A stretch of DNA of 64,000 nucleotides, from assembly GCA_021783095.1 (NCBI GenBank), contig JAJXUG010000012.1, forward strand, positions 27,493 through 91,492. The letters are read 5' to 3'. Within the stretch, counting starts at the first letter, position 1, and the number at the start of each line of letters is the position of its first letter. The position numbers and the translations under genes were made by a program. Under the pieces are notes generated by a model. The model made no database searches. It saw only the letters and a list, made by a program, of their open reading frames with translations, and was not told the DNA's origin. This document shows positions 17,564 through 26,530 of this stretch, piece after piece. The DNA comes from Chloroflexota bacterium (GTDB lineage: Bacteria > Chloroflexota > Limnocylindria > Limnocylindrales > CSP1-4).

Positions 17564-18076
17564 GTGGCAAACCTCAACGAGCGCGCCGTCTTGGCGCGCG
17601 TTCCCTCTCTCGCGTCTGAACCCCTGATGGTGGTCGGTCGCCGCCTTCCCGTCACGGTCTCCCCGGGCACGTCCATCGCGGACTGCCTGCGCGCGATCCA
17701 GCGGACCGGCACCGGCGATTCCGTGTTCGTGACCGATGACGGCGGGCGCCTCCTCGGCGTCCTGACTGAGCGCGACATCTTCGGCCGGCTGGTCGGGCCG
17801 GACGTCGCACCGGCGGTGGACCTGGACGCCACCGTCGAGACCTATATGACCACAAGCCCGCACACGCTCCGCCTCGCGCAGACTGTGCTGGACGCGCTGG
17901 TGCTCATGCAGTCGGGCCGCTACCGGAACGTGCCGGTCGTGGACGACGACCATCGGCTGGTGGGCGTGGTGCGCCAGGTGGACATCCTCAAGTTCTTCGC
18001 GGAGTCCTTCCCCGAGGAGCTGCTCAATCTCCCTCCCCGACCGCATCAGCGCATGGAGCAGGCCGAAGGCGGATGA
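17564..18076 (+). CDS. CBS-domain protein
   Basis: This 170-residue cytosolic protein is a tandem CBS (Bateman) module. The first CBS runs from about residue 28 to 85 (ending GVLTERDIFGRL), the second from about 90 to 150 (ending VGVVRQVDILKFF). Such pairs bind adenosine nucleotides. Its stop overlaps the start of korA by four bases, so it is the first gene of the kor operon, and another CBS protein follows korB. That context suggests it senses the energy or nucleotide state to control KorAB; the role is inferred. Confidence 0.85.
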   Translation: MANLNERAVLARVPSLASEPLMVVGRRLPVTVSPGTSIADCLRAIQRTGTGDSVFVTDDGGRLLGVLTERDIFGRLVGPDVAPAVDLDATVETYMTTSPHTLRLAQTVLDALVLMQSGRYRNVPVVDDDHRLVGVVRQVDILKFFAESFPEELLNLPPRPHQRMEQAEGG

Positions 18077-19935
18077 CAACAACTGTGCAGGGCCCGGAGC
18101 GCGATTCCCTCGAGCTAGACCGGGTCACCATCCGGTTCGCCGGCGACTCCGGCGACGGCATGCAGCTGACCGGCACGCAGTTCACGCGCACGGCGGCGGT
18201 GTTCGGCAACGACATCAGCACCTTCCCGGACTACCCGGCCGAGATCCGCGCCCCCGCGGGCTCGCTGCCCGGCGTGTCGGGCTTCCAGATCAGCTTCTCG
18301 GCGTCGGACATCCACACCCCGGGTGACGCGCCGGACGTGCTGGTCGCGATGAACCCCGCGGCGCTCAAGACCAACGTGGTGGACCTCCCGCCCGGCGGCG
18401 CCCTCATCGTCAACAGCGACGCGTTCACCAAGGGCAACCTGTCGAAGGCCGCCTACACGTCGAACCCGCTCGAGGACGGCTCGCTCAAGCAGTACAAGGT
18501 CTTCCAGATCCCCATCAGCACCCTCAACGCCGCGGCGCTCGAGGGGCTCGACATGACGAGCAAGCAGGTCGACCTGACGAAGAACTTCTTCGCCCTGGGC
18601 CTGATGTTCTGGCTCTACGAGCGGTCGATGGAGCCCACGCTCAAGTGGATCGACCAGAAGTTCGGCGCCCGCCCGATCCTGGCCGAGGCCAACCGTCGTG
18701 CCCTGCATGCCGGCTACGCGTTCGGCGACACGACCGAGATGTTCCACGAGACCTACTCGGTCCCCAAGGCGAAGCTGCCCCCGGGCACCTACCGGAACAT
18801 CACCGGCAACGAGGCGACCGCGCTGGGCTTCCTGGCCGCGGCGCACGCCGCGAAGCGCCCGCTGTTCTACGGCTCGTACCCCATCACGCCGGCCTCGGAC
18901 ATCCTCCACCAGCTCTCCGCGTACAAGAGCTTCGGGGTCAAGACCTTCCAGGCCGAGGACGAGATCGCAGCCATCGGCGCCACCATCGGGGCGGCGTACG
19001 GCGGGTCGCTGGCCCTGACCGGCACGTCCGGACCGGGCGTGGCGCTCAAGACCGAGGCGATGGGCCTCGCGGTCATGACCGAGCTGCCGATCGTCATCGT
19101 CAACGTCCAGCGCGCCGGCCCCTCCACGGGCCTCCCGACCAAGGTCGAGCAGGCGGACCTGTTCCAGGCCATCTTCGGGCGCAACGGCGAGGCGCCGATG
19201 CCGGTCGTCGCGCCCGCCACCCCGGCCGAGTGCTTCACGTTCGCCGTCGAGGCCTCACGCCTGGCGCTCAAGTACATGACACCGGTGATGTACCTCTCCG
19301 ACGCGTTCGTGGGCAACGGCGCCGAGCCGTGGCGCGTGCCGTCGGTCGACGAGCTGCCCGACATCTCCGTTCCCAACGCGGTCAAGGGCGAGGGCACCTT
19401 CCTCCCCTACGGCCGGGACCCCGAGACGCTCTCCCGCCCGTGGGCTGTCCCCGGCACGCCCGGCCTCGAGCACCGCATCGGCGGCCTCGAGAAGCTCCAC
19501 GGCCTGGGCACGGTCTCCTACGACGCCGACAACCACCACCGCATGACCGTGCTGCGCCGCGACAAGGTGGCCGGCATCGCCCGCGACATCCCCGACCTCG
19601 AGGTCTTCGGGCCCGAGCAGGGCGAGCTGCTCATCCTCGGCTGGGGCTCCACGTACGGCGCCATCCGCAGCGCCGTCGAGCGCCTCCAGGCCGAGGGCAA
19701 GTCTGTCGCGCAGGCCCACCTGCGCTACCTCTTCCCGTTCCCGGAGAACACCGGGGACGTCCTGCGCAGCTACAAGACCGTGCTGGTGCCGGAGCTCAAC
19801 CTCGGCCAGCTGTGGTTCGTGATCCGGGGCACCTACCTCGTGGACGCGCTCTCCTACGGGCGCGTGCGGGGCAAGCCGTTCCGGATCTCGGAGATCGTCG
19901 ACGAGGCCAACCGCATCCTCGCCGAGCGGAGCTGA
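18073..19935 (+). CDS. korA: 2-oxoglutarate:ferredoxin oxidoreductase, alpha
   Basis: This 620-residue subunit carries the gamma domain fused in front of the alpha domain, the common two-subunit KOR arrangement. The N-terminal gamma part starts with TIRFAGDSGDGMQLTG; the pyrimidine-binding alpha part has YPITPASDIL, AEDEIAAIGA, TSGPGVALKTEAMGLA and the QRAGPSTGLPTK signature. With KorB it would convert 2-oxoglutarate and CoA to succinyl-CoA while reducing ferredoxin. The ATG overlaps the preceding CBS gene. 2-oxoglutarate is the likeliest substrate from overall similarity, but other 2-oxoacids are possible. Confidence 0.92.
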   Translation: MTTTVQGPERDSLELDRVTIRFAGDSGDGMQLTGTQFTRTAAVFGNDISTFPDYPAEIRAPAGSLPGVSGFQISFSASDIHTPGDAPDVLVAMNPAALKTNVVDLPPGGALIVNSDAFTKGNLSKAAYTSNPLEDGSLKQYKVFQIPISTLNAAALEGLDMTSKQVDLTKNFFALGLMFWLYERSMEPTLKWIDQKFGARPILAEANRRALHAGYAFGDTTEMFHETYSVPKAKLPPGTYRNITGNEATALGFLAAAHAAKRPLFYGSYPITPASDILHQLSAYKSFGVKTFQAEDEIAAIGATIGAAYGGSLALTGTSGPGVALKTEAMGLAVMTELPIVIVNVQRAGPSTGLPTKVEQADLFQAIFGRNGEAPMPVVAPATPAECFTFAVEASRLALKYMTPVMYLSDAFVGNGAEPWRVPSVDELPDISVPNAVKGEGTFLPYGRDPETLSRPWAVPGTPGLEHRIGGLEKLHGLGTVSYDADNHHRMTVLRRDKVAGIARDIPDLEVFGPEQGELLILGWGSTYGAIRSAVERLQAEGKSVAQAHLRYLFPFPENTGDVLRSYKTVLVPELNLGQLWFVIRGTYLVDALSYGRVRGKPFRISEIVDEANRILAERS

Positions 19936-19939
19936 AACG

Positions 19940-20974
19940 ATGACCGACATGCTGACCCCCGCCGAGCCCGTCAAGCTCACGCGCAAGGACTTCGTCTCGG
20001 AGCAGGAAGTCCGGTGGTGCCCCGGCTGCGGGGACTACTCGATCCTCGCCCAGACGCAGAAGGTGATGCCCGACTTCGGCGTGCCGAAGGAGAACATCGT
20101 CTTCATCTCCGGCATCGGGTGCTCCGGCCGGCTGCCGTACTACATGAACACGTACGGCTTCCACTCGATCCACGGCCGCGCGCCCACCCTGGCCACCGGC
20201 CTCAAGACCGCGCGCCCCGACCTCATGGTCTGGGTGATCACGGGCGACGGCGACGCGCTGTCCATCGGCGGCAACCACTTCCTGCACTCGATGCGCCGGA
20301 ACGTGGACTTCACGATGATCATGCACAACAACCGGATCTACGGCCTGACGAAGGGCCAGACGTCGCCCACATCGGAGTTCGGCAAGCGGACCAAGTCCAC
20401 GCCGATGGGCTCCGTGGACCGGCCGGTCATGCCGCTGACCCTGGCGCTCGCCGCCGAGGCAACGTTCGTCGCCCGGACCGTGGACACCCACACCGAGCAC
20501 ATGCAGCACACCCTCGAGGCGGCGGGGCGCCACCGCGGCGCGTCGTACATCGAGGTGCTCCAGAACTGCAACATCTTCAACGACGGCGCCTGGCGCGAGT
20601 TCACCGAGCGCGACGTCCGCGATGACCGGATGCTCGTCCTCGAGCACGGGAAGCCGCTCATCTTCGGCAAGGACCGCGACAAGGGCATCCGCCTCAACGG
20701 GCTGCACCCCGAGGTGGTCACCATCGGCGAGGACGGCGTCACCGAGGCCGACCTGATGGTCCACGACCAGTACGCCGAGGACCCGTACGCGGCACTGATC
20801 CTGTCGCGCATGTTCTGGCCGGAGTACCCGGTCCCGGTGGGCATTCTGCGCCAGGTGGACCGGCCAACCCATTCGGACCTGGTGGACGAGCAGATCGCCC
20901 AGGCGATCGCCAAGTCCGGACCCGGCGACCTCGCCAAGGCTCTGCTCGCCGGCGAGACCTGGACGGTGGAGTGA
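19940..20974 (+). CDS. korB: 2-oxoglutarate:ferredoxin oxidoreductase, beta
   Basis: This 344-residue subunit binds thiamine diphosphate: the motif GDGDALSIGGNH and NNRIYGLTKGQTSPTS are typical KorB signatures. The N-terminal WCPGCGDY with further cysteines supports one [4Fe-4S] cluster. No dedicated 8Fe ferredoxin domain is present, consistent with a separate ferredoxin such as the one at 9722. GGAG lies eight bases before the ATG at 19940, four bases after korA. Confidence 0.93.
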   Translation: MTDMLTPAEPVKLTRKDFVSEQEVRWCPGCGDYSILAQTQKVMPDFGVPKENIVFISGIGCSGRLPYYMNTYGFHSIHGRAPTLATGLKTARPDLMVWVITGDGDALSIGGNHFLHSMRRNVDFTMIMHNNRIYGLTKGQTSPTSEFGKRTKSTPMGSVDRPVMPLTLALAAEATFVARTVDTHTEHMQHTLEAAGRHRGASYIEVLQNCNIFNDGAWREFTERDVRDDRMLVLEHGKPLIFGKDRDKGIRLNGLHPEVVTIGEDGVTEADLMVHDQYAEDPYAALILSRMFWPEYPVPVGILRQVDRPTHSDLVDEQIAQAIAKSGPGDLAKALLAGETWTVE

Positions 20975-20978
20975 CCTG

Positions 20979-21479
20979 ATGCTGTGCCCCGTCTGCCGCT
21001 TCGACAACTTCGAGGGTGACGACAACTGCTCCAACTGCGGGGCGGACCTCGCCACCTCGGACATCCCCCAACCGGCGCAGGACTTCGGGGACACGATCCT
21101 GGGCGACCACCTCGACCGGCTGGGAATGGGATCGCCCCAGACGGTCGACCCGCGCATGCCCGTCGCCGAGGCGATCCGCCAGATGCATGCGGCGAACACC
21201 GACTGCCTGCTGGTGACCGAGGGCGGCAAACTGGTCGGCATCTTCACGGACCGCGATGCTGTGGTGAAGGTGGCCGGCAAGCGCCAGGACGCATTCGACG
21301 TCCGTGACTTCATGACGCCGGACCCGGTCGTCCTGCGCCATGACGACACGATCGCGGTCGCGATCCACAAGATGGCGATCGGCGAGTTCCGCCACATCCC
21401 CATCGTGGAGGACGGACGGCCGATCGGCGTGGTGGCCGCGGCAGACCTGTTCCGTCACCTGGTCGAATCGCTCGGGTGA
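20979..21479 (+). CDS. Zinc-ribbon CBS-domain protein
   Basis: This 166-residue protein starts with a zinc ribbon (Cys3, Cys6, Cys17, Cys20 in CPVC and CSNC) and continues with two CBS domains: about residues 45-97 (ending VGIFTDRDAVVK) and 105-163 (ending IGVVAAADLFRHL). CBS pairs bind adenylates. It follows korB by four bases with GGAG seven bases before the ATG, so it belongs to the same operon. Two distinct CBS proteins thus bracket korAB, and this one adds a possible protein- or nucleic-acid-binding ribbon. Function is inferred. Confidence 0.83.
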   Translation: MLCPVCRFDNFEGDDNCSNCGADLATSDIPQPAQDFGDTILGDHLDRLGMGSPQTVDPRMPVAEAIRQMHAANTDCLLVTEGGKLVGIFTDRDAVVKVAGKRQDAFDVRDFMTPDPVVLRHDDTIAVAIHKMAIGEFRHIPIVEDGRPIGVVAAADLFRHLVESLG

Positions 21480-21871
21480 CAGCCCGCCCGGTTGCGACCG
21501 GGCCCAGGGTCGCGGTCCTCGCGGACGACCTGATCTGGGCGGCGCGCCTCTCCGAGATCGTCCGACGGGCGGGCGGCGAGCCCGTGCGCCTGGCCTCGGC
21601 GGCCCTGCTCCGGGCCGCGCTCGGCACGCTTGACGGGTGCGTGGTGGACCTCACCGCGCGCTCGTACGACGGCCTGATGGCCGTGAACATCGCCGCGATG
21701 GCGCACGTGCCCACTGTTGCCGTGGGGCAGCACGACGCAGCCGAGGAGCGGCGGGCCGCACGCGACGCGGGCGCCGCGCACGTCTACGCCTACCGGACGC
21801 TGTTCGAGCACGGCGATCGCGACCTCGGCGGGTGGGTGGCGGGGCTGCGCGGCGGGGAGGCGGGGCGATGA
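21476..21871 (+). CDS. Receiver-like (pseudo-receiver) protein
   Basis: This 131-residue protein looks like a degenerate response-regulator receiver. The first strand ends in an acidic pair (VAVLADD), a central strand ends CVVDLTARSYD with a candidate phospho-acceptor Asp, and a later strand reads TVAVGQH without the usual Thr/Ser; no Lys is clear at the last conserved position. No output domain is attached. The GTG start overlaps the upstream CBS gene and its stop overlaps the M24 gene, so it is locked in the kor operon. Assignment rests on fold pattern, not on strong motifs. Confidence 0.5.
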   Translation: MTARPVATGPRVAVLADDLIWAARLSEIVRRAGGEPVRLASAALLRAALGTLDGCVVDLTARSYDGLMAVNIAAMAHVPTVAVGQHDAAEERRAARDAGAAHVYAYRTLFEHGDRDLGGWVAGLRGGEAGR

Positions 21872-23058
21872 CCGGTTGTTCCGCGGCTCCGACCCTGACG
21901 ATCCCCGCTGAGCGGTTCGCCAGGCGTCTCGCGATGGCGCGGACGGCCGCGGCCGATGCCGGGCTCGACGCTCTGCTGGTGGGCGTGGGCGCCGACCTTC
22001 GGTATCTGGCGGGGTATGCGGCGCTGCCCCTCGAGCGGCTGACGCTGCTCGTGGTGCCCGCGGCTCCCGGCTCGGCCCTTACGCTCATCGCACCACGACT
22101 CGAGGCCACGCCGGCCCGGTCCTGCCCGGCGGCGACCAGCGGGGCCGTCACGGTCGCGACCTGGGAGGAGACCGAGGACCCGATGGCGCTCGTCGCGTCG
22201 GTCCTGGCCGCTGCGACGGGCCGGGCCGCCGACGAGCTCGAGGCCGTCGCCGTGTCCGACGGCATGCGCGCGGCGTTCGTGCTCGGCCTCCAGCGCGCCC
22301 TGCCGGCGGCGCGGTTCTCGCTCGCCTCGGCGGTGCTGCGCGGGCTTCGGATGCGCAAGGACAGCGATGAGGTTGGGCTGCTGCGCGCGGCGGCCCACGC
22401 CGCGGACCGCGTGGTCGCCGCGATCGCCGCCGGCCCGCTCATCGGCCGCACCGAGGCCGACGTGGCGCGCGAGGTCCGCGAGCGCCTCGTCGCCGAGGGC
22501 CACGAGCAGGCCGAGTTCTGGATCGTCGCCTCCGGGCCCAACAGCGCGTCGCCGCACCACGACGCCTCGGACCGCATCCTGCGGGCCGGCGAGCCGGTGG
22601 TCATCGACATCGGCGGGCAACTGGGCGGGTACGGCTCGGACATCACGCGGACGGTCTGGATCGACGGCGGGGATAGCGCCCGCGGCCCGCACCCCGACTT
22701 CGCGCGCCTGTACGGCGTGCTGCGCGACGCCCAGGCCGCGGCCACCGCCGCCGTCCGGCCCGGCATCGCTGCCGAGGCGATCGACGCGGTTGCGCGTGAC
22801 GCGATCGCCGCTGCGGGCTTCGGCCCGAACTTCATCCACCGGACCGGGCACGGCATCGGGCTCGAGGGGCACGAGGATCCGTACATCGTGGCCGGGAACG
22901 CGGAGCCGCTCGATGGGGCGATGGCGTTCAGCGTGGAGCCCGGGATCTACCTCGAGGGGCGGTTCGGGGCTCGGATCGAGGACATCGTCGTGTGCGGGCC
23001 CGACGGCCCGGACGTCCTCAACGAGATGACCCGCGAGCTGCTGGTGGTTCGCGGGTAG
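21868..23058 (+). CDS. M24 Xaa-Pro peptidase family protein
   Basis: This 396-residue protein has a creatinase-type N-terminal domain and a C-terminal pita-bread peptidase domain. The five dinuclear-metal ligands are present: Asp in VIDIGG, Asp in GSDITRTVW, His in HRTGHGIGLEGHE, Glu in FSVEPGIY and Glu in ARIEDIVV. It would cleave Xaa-Pro dipeptides or the N-terminal residue of X-Pro peptides in the cytosol. The ATG overlaps the receiver-like gene (ATGA). It appears to be the last gene of the kor operon. Confidence 0.9.
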   Translation: MTGCSAAPTLTIPAERFARRLAMARTAAADAGLDALLVGVGADLRYLAGYAALPLERLTLLVVPAAPGSALTLIAPRLEATPARSCPAATSGAVTVATWEETEDPMALVASVLAAATGRAADELEAVAVSDGMRAAFVLGLQRALPAARFSLASAVLRGLRMRKDSDEVGLLRAAAHAADRVVAAIAAGPLIGRTEADVAREVRERLVAEGHEQAEFWIVASGPNSASPHHDASDRILRAGEPVVIDIGGQLGGYGSDITRTVWIDGGDSARGPHPDFARLYGVLRDAQAAATAAVRPGIAAEAIDAVARDAIAAAGFGPNFIHRTGHGIGLEGHEDPYIVAGNAEPLDGAMAFSVEPGIYLEGRFGARIEDIVVCGPDGPDVLNEMTRELLVVRG

Positions 23059-23113
23059 GGGTAGGCACGTGCCGCAGAACGGGGGCCCGTCGGCGCTGGG
23101 CGCACCCGAGAGG

Positions 23114-23119
23114 TATCAT
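23114..23119 (+). promoter_or_regulatory. Candidate -10 element
   Basis: TATCAT lies 92 bases before the ATG at 23212, implying a leader of about 85 bases; no distinctive structure is evident in it. Confidence 0.3.
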
Positions 23120-23211
23120 CGCCGCACCGGTCGAGGAACCACGGCCGCCCGACACGAGCCCACGATGACGACTCCTCCCGCGCGGGCGCAGCGCCCGCGG
23201 AACGCGCGCCG

Positions 23212-23790
23212 ATGAGCAGGCGCAGCCGGCACGGCCGGCGACCGCAGGCGAGCGCGACCCCGCCGGAGCCCGAGTCGGAGGTCGTCGTCGACGGCCCGCG
23301 CGCCGCGATCGCCACCGCCCCGCCCGCCGGCAGGCCTGTTGTGGAGGCCGGTGCGGCTGCTCGCGCAACGCCCCCGCCGGTGACGGCGCCTGCCCCGATC
23401 GAGCCTGCCGCAATCTCGGCCGCCCGGTCGGACTCCCCGAATGGCCGGGTCGTTCCCGCGGTCCGCGGCGATGCCGAGGCCCTCGCACCCGGGGATGGCG
23501 AGGCGCTGCGGACCACCTGCACGCAGGCCCAGCTCCGCCGGTTCATCAAGAGCCGCCCCTGGATCCCTTTGCACGAGCTGCGTCGCCGCTTCGGCATCTA
23601 CGGCGGCGATGATGACGTGACCCCCGTCCGCGTCGGCAATGGGACGATCTTCCTGGGCCTGCCAGGCACAGAGAGCCGGATGCTCGGCGAGCTGATCAGC
23701 GGCGGCGACGTGGGCTACGAGCTGTCGCTTGACCCGGGCGCGCCGATCGTCGTCGGCGTCTACCCGATGCGCCCGGTGCCCCGCGGCTGA
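23212..23790 (+). CDS. Hypothetical protein, disordered N-terminus
   Basis: This 192-residue protein is not recognised. Residues 1-95 are low complexity and rich in Pro, Ala, Arg and Glu, probably disordered. Residues 100-192 look like a compact domain starting TQAQLRRFIKSRPWIPLHEL and containing VRVGNGTIFLGLP, with a predicted helix then strands. There is no signal peptide or membrane helix. The ATG at 23212 is the first good start after a possible promoter; the gene is flanked by non-coding gaps and has no obvious operon partner. Confidence 0.6.
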   Translation: MSRRSRHGRRPQASATPPEPESEVVVDGPRAAIATAPPAGRPVVEAGAAARATPPPVTAPAPIEPAAISAARSDSPNGRVVPAVRGDAEALAPGDGEALRTTCTQAQLRRFIKSRPWIPLHELRRRFGIYGGDDDVTPVRVGNGTIFLGLPGTESRMLGELISGGDVGYELSLDPGAPIVVGVYPMRPVPRG

Positions 23791-23889
23791 CGCCTCCAGC
23801 GCCGCTCCGCCTCGTCCGGCTCCTCCGACCGAGAGGCCAGGCGAGCGTCGGGGCCGGTGCAGATCGGGACGGCTCTCGCCGAGGACCCC

Positions 23890-24447
23890 TCAGCGGGCGA
23901 CCCGCACGCCCTCGAGCGCGAGCAGCGCCGCCTTGAGGTCGAGCGCCGCCTCGACGCCGCCCCAGGCCGCCGCGCCGTAGCCGCCGAGCCTGCCGCCGGC
24001 GGCGATGACCCGGTGGCAGGGGATGAGGAGCCCGACCGGGTTGCGGCTCACGGCACCGCCGGTGGCCCTTGCGGCGCCGGGGCGGCCGGCCCGGCGCGCC
24101 ACCTCGCCGTAGCTTGCGGTGCTGCCGCGCGGGATCGACCGCACGACGCCCAGGATCAGCTGGTCCCAGGCCGGTCGGTCGCCGAGGTCGACGGGGAGCG
24201 CCGAGGCATCAACCGCGCCCCCCGCGAGCATCGACGTGGCGGCCGAGGCGGCCTCCTGCGCGAGCGCCGAGGCCCGCGCGCCAGCATCGGCCGGCGCCAC
24301 CACCAGCCCGCGCCGGGCCAGGTCTGCGAAGAACAGCTCGCGGGTGGAGAGCAGCGCAACGGCAGCCACGCCCCGCGAGGTCGCGGCAACCCGCACGGGC
24401 CCGAAGCCCGACGGCACCTCCGCGGTTACACACCATGCATAGAACAT
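23890..24447 (-). CDS. ogt: Methylated-DNA-protein-cysteine methyltransferase
   Basis: This 185-residue O6-alkylguanine-DNA alkyltransferase removes alkyl groups from guanine by suicide transfer to its own cysteine. The active site PCHRV is present, preceded by GSTASYGEVARRAG and by AVSRNPVGLLI in the DNA-binding region. The N-terminal half is shorter and more variable than in Ada-type proteins. I chose the ATG at 24447 (MFYAWC), which sits in an AT-rich stretch likely to be the promoter. The gene is alone and divergent from the dap operon leader. Confidence 0.88.
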   Translation of the reverse strand: MFYAWCVTAEVPSGFGPVRVAATSRGVAAVALLSTRELFFADLARRGLVVAPADAGARASALAQEAASAATSMLAGGAVDASALPVDLGDRPAWDQLILGVVRSIPRGSTASYGEVARRAGRPGAARATGGAVSRNPVGLLIPCHRVIAAGGRLGGYGAAAWGGVEAALDLKAALLALEGVRVAR

Positions 24448-24502
24448 ATTCACGACTGGAAGTGTTGCACCGATGACCGAGTGCTGGCATGATGCGCGAG
24501 CC

Positions 24503-24726
24503 ATGTCGCACGCCATCTTCGCTTTCGACGCCAAGCGCAAGCCTTGGCGGTCCAGTCGAGAGACTCGGGCCCCGAGGCTCTGAGGGCGCGCGAGCGACGA
24601 ACCCAGAAGCCTCCGGGACCGGAGGCGACGAAGGGGCCGCGGACACCACGATCGGTGCCGCGGCCTTTGTGATTCTTCGGACCTCCGGCACCGCGGGCCA
24701 TCCCAGCGGAAAGGACCAGTCCGAAC
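24503..24726 (+). promoter_or_regulatory. Structured leader of the dap-lysA operon
   Basis: Three hairpins lie ahead of dapB: CTCGG/CCGAG (24564-24576), GCCTCC/GGAGGC (24609-24626) and GGCCGCGG/CCGCGGCC (24635-24665), the last followed by TTTGTGATT like an intrinsic terminator. A short frame from an ATG at about 24503 contains KPW and ends upstream of the second hairpin. The segment CGGTGCCGCGG in the last hairpin faintly resembles a T-box core but lacks the UGGN sequence. An attenuator or riboswitch is plausible; the class is unknown. Confidence 0.45.
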
Positions 24727-25485
24727 ATGCACCTCCTCCTCTACGGACCCGGACGGCTCGGCGGCGCCATCGCTGCCGCCGCGACCGCCCAGGGCTGGCG
24801 CGTCACCGCGATCGGCCGCCCGTCGGCCGACGCCACGCGCCCGGCCGCGCCGACCGCCGACGCAGTCGTGGACGCCTCCCTGAGCACGGCGCTCCCGGCC
24901 AATGTCGCCCATGCGCTCGCCGGCGGCAACCGGGCGTTCATTCTCGCCGCGACCGGCTGGGAGGCCGACCAGCCTCGCGTGAGGGCGATGCTCGCCGAGC
25001 ACGACGCGACCGCGGTCGTCGCCACCAACCTCTCGCTCGGCGCCGCGCTATTCCTGCGCCTCGCCGAGCGCGCCGCCGCCTGGTACGCGCGGGCCGGCGC
25101 CTTCGAGCCCTCCATCGTCGAGTGGCACCGCCGCGGCAAGGCGGACCGCCCGTCGGGCACCGCGCGTGCCATCGCCCGCCGGATCGTGGCGGCGGATCCG
25201 CGCTGGGCCGGACCCGACGAGGCGGGGGACGCGGGCGAGACCCGCCCCGCGCTCGAGGTCGCCGGCATCCGCGCCGGCGCTGCCCCGGGCTCGCACCTCG
25301 TGACCTTCGACGGCCCCGGCGAGTCGGTGGAGCTGCGGTTCACCGCAAGGGACCGGACGGCCTACGCCGATGGCGCCCTCGCCGCGGCCCGCTGGCTGAC
25401 CGCGCGAACCCGAGCCCCCGGCATCCACCCGTTCGACGCCGTCGTGGACGACCTCCTCGCGGCGCCCCTGCCCGTCCCCGCCTGA
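24727..25485 (+). CDS. dapB: 4-hydroxy-tetrahydrodipicolinate reductase
   Basis: This 252-residue NAD(P)H-dependent reductase of lysine/diaminopimelate synthesis has an N-terminal Rossmann motif GPGRLGGAI and the family active-site stretch EWHRRGKADRPSGTA, where the His and Lys of the usual E-x-HH-x-x-K-x-D-x-PSGTA are kept and the second His is Arg. GESVELRF corresponds to the conserved C-terminal part. It opens the dap operon and lies downstream of a structured leader. The loop before the active site is shorter than in E. coli. Confidence 0.88.
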   Translation: MHLLLYGPGRLGGAIAAAATAQGWRVTAIGRPSADATRPAAPTADAVVDASLSTALPANVAHALAGGNRAFILAATGWEADQPRVRAMLAEHDATAVVATNLSLGAALFLRLAERAAAWYARAGAFEPSIVEWHRRGKADRPSGTARAIARRIVAADPRWAGPDEAGDAGETRPALEVAGIRAGAAPGSHLVTFDGPGESVELRFTARDRTAYADGALAAARWLTARTRAPGIHPFDAVVDDLLAAPLPVPA

Positions 25486-25534
25486 CGCAAATTCGAAGCC
25501 GGCTTCACCCGAACGACCACCCAAGGAGATCAAA

Positions 25535-26530
25535 ATGGCCCGCGTCACCCGCTCCGCGCACCAGACCACCCCCAGCCTCCGCGGTGCGATCACTGCGCTG
25601 GTGACCCCGTTCACCCCCGATGGCGCCCTCGACGAGACCGCCTACCGCCGCCTGGTCGCCTGGCAGGTGATGGCCGGCATCGACGGCCTCGTCCCGATGG
25701 GCACCACCGGCGAGTCGCCCACGCTCTCGGCAGCCGAGCGCGACCGCTGCATCCAGATCACCGTCGAGACCGTCGGCGAGCACCCGTCGCGGACCCGCAT
25801 CCCGGTCATCGCCGGCACCGGCTCCAACGACACCCGCAGTTCCATCGAGGCCACCCGGCGCGCTGCCGCCCTGGGCGCCGACGCCGCCCTTGTCGTCACG
25901 CCCTACTACAACAAGCCCGACCAGCGGATGCTCGAGGCGCACTTCCGCGCGATCGCCGACGAGGGCGGCCTGCCGATCGTCGTGTACAACGTGCCCGGCC
26001 GGACCGGCGCCAACGTCGAGGCCGACACGTTCCTGCGCCTCGCCGAGCACCCGCGCGTCGTTGGCGTCAAGGAGGCCAGCGCCAACATCGAGCAGATCGC
26101 GGTGATCTGCCGCGACCGGCCGCGCGACGTGGCGGTGCTGTCGGGCGACGACGCGGCGACGCTCGCGGTCCTCGCGATGGGCGGCGACGGCGTGGTCTCC
26201 GTGGCCTCGAACGAGATCCCGGGCGAGATGAGCGCGCTGGTCCACGCCTGGCACACCGGCGACTGGGCCGAGGCTCGACGCCTGCACGACCGCTGGCTGC
26301 CGCTGATGCGGGCAAACTTCCAGGGCGGCCCGAACCCGGTCCCGGCCAAGGCGGCGATGTTCGCGATGCGCCTGCTCGACTGCGACGCCACCCGCCAGCC
26401 GCTGCTCCCGCTCGCCGACGCGCCGCGCGCACGCCTGACCGCCCTGCTGCGCTCGCTGGGGCTGGTGGACGGCGGCGGCCGCATGACCGAAGCCGGCGAG
26501 GCGACGACGGCCGGCGAGGTGGCCGCGTGA
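25535..26530 (+). CDS. dapA: 4-hydroxy-tetrahydrodipicolinate synthase
   Basis: This 331-residue TIM-barrel class I aldolase condenses pyruvate and aspartate semialdehyde. Hallmarks are [19 protein letters not shown], the catalytic Tyr in VTPYYNKP and the Schiff-base lysine in [14 protein letters not shown] precedes the ATG by about seven bases, a strong ribosome binding site. The last four bases overlap the dapD start. The C-terminus is slightly longer than usual. Confidence 0.95.
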   Translation: MARVTRSAHQTTPSLRGAITALVTPFTPDGALDETAYRRLVAWQVMAGIDGLVPMGTTGESPTLSAAERDRCIQITVETVGEHPSRTRIPVIAGTGSNDTRSSIEATRRAAALGADAALVVTPYYNKPDQRMLEAHFRAIADEGGLPIVVYNVPGRTGANVEADTFLRLAEHPRVVGVKEASANIEQIAVICRDRPRDVAVLSGDDAATLAVLAMGGDGVVSVASNEIPGEMSALVHAWHTGDWAEARRLHDRWLPLMRANFQGGPNPVPAKAAMFAMRLLDCDATRQPLLPLADAPRARLTALLRSLGLVDGGGRMTEAGEATTAGEVAA

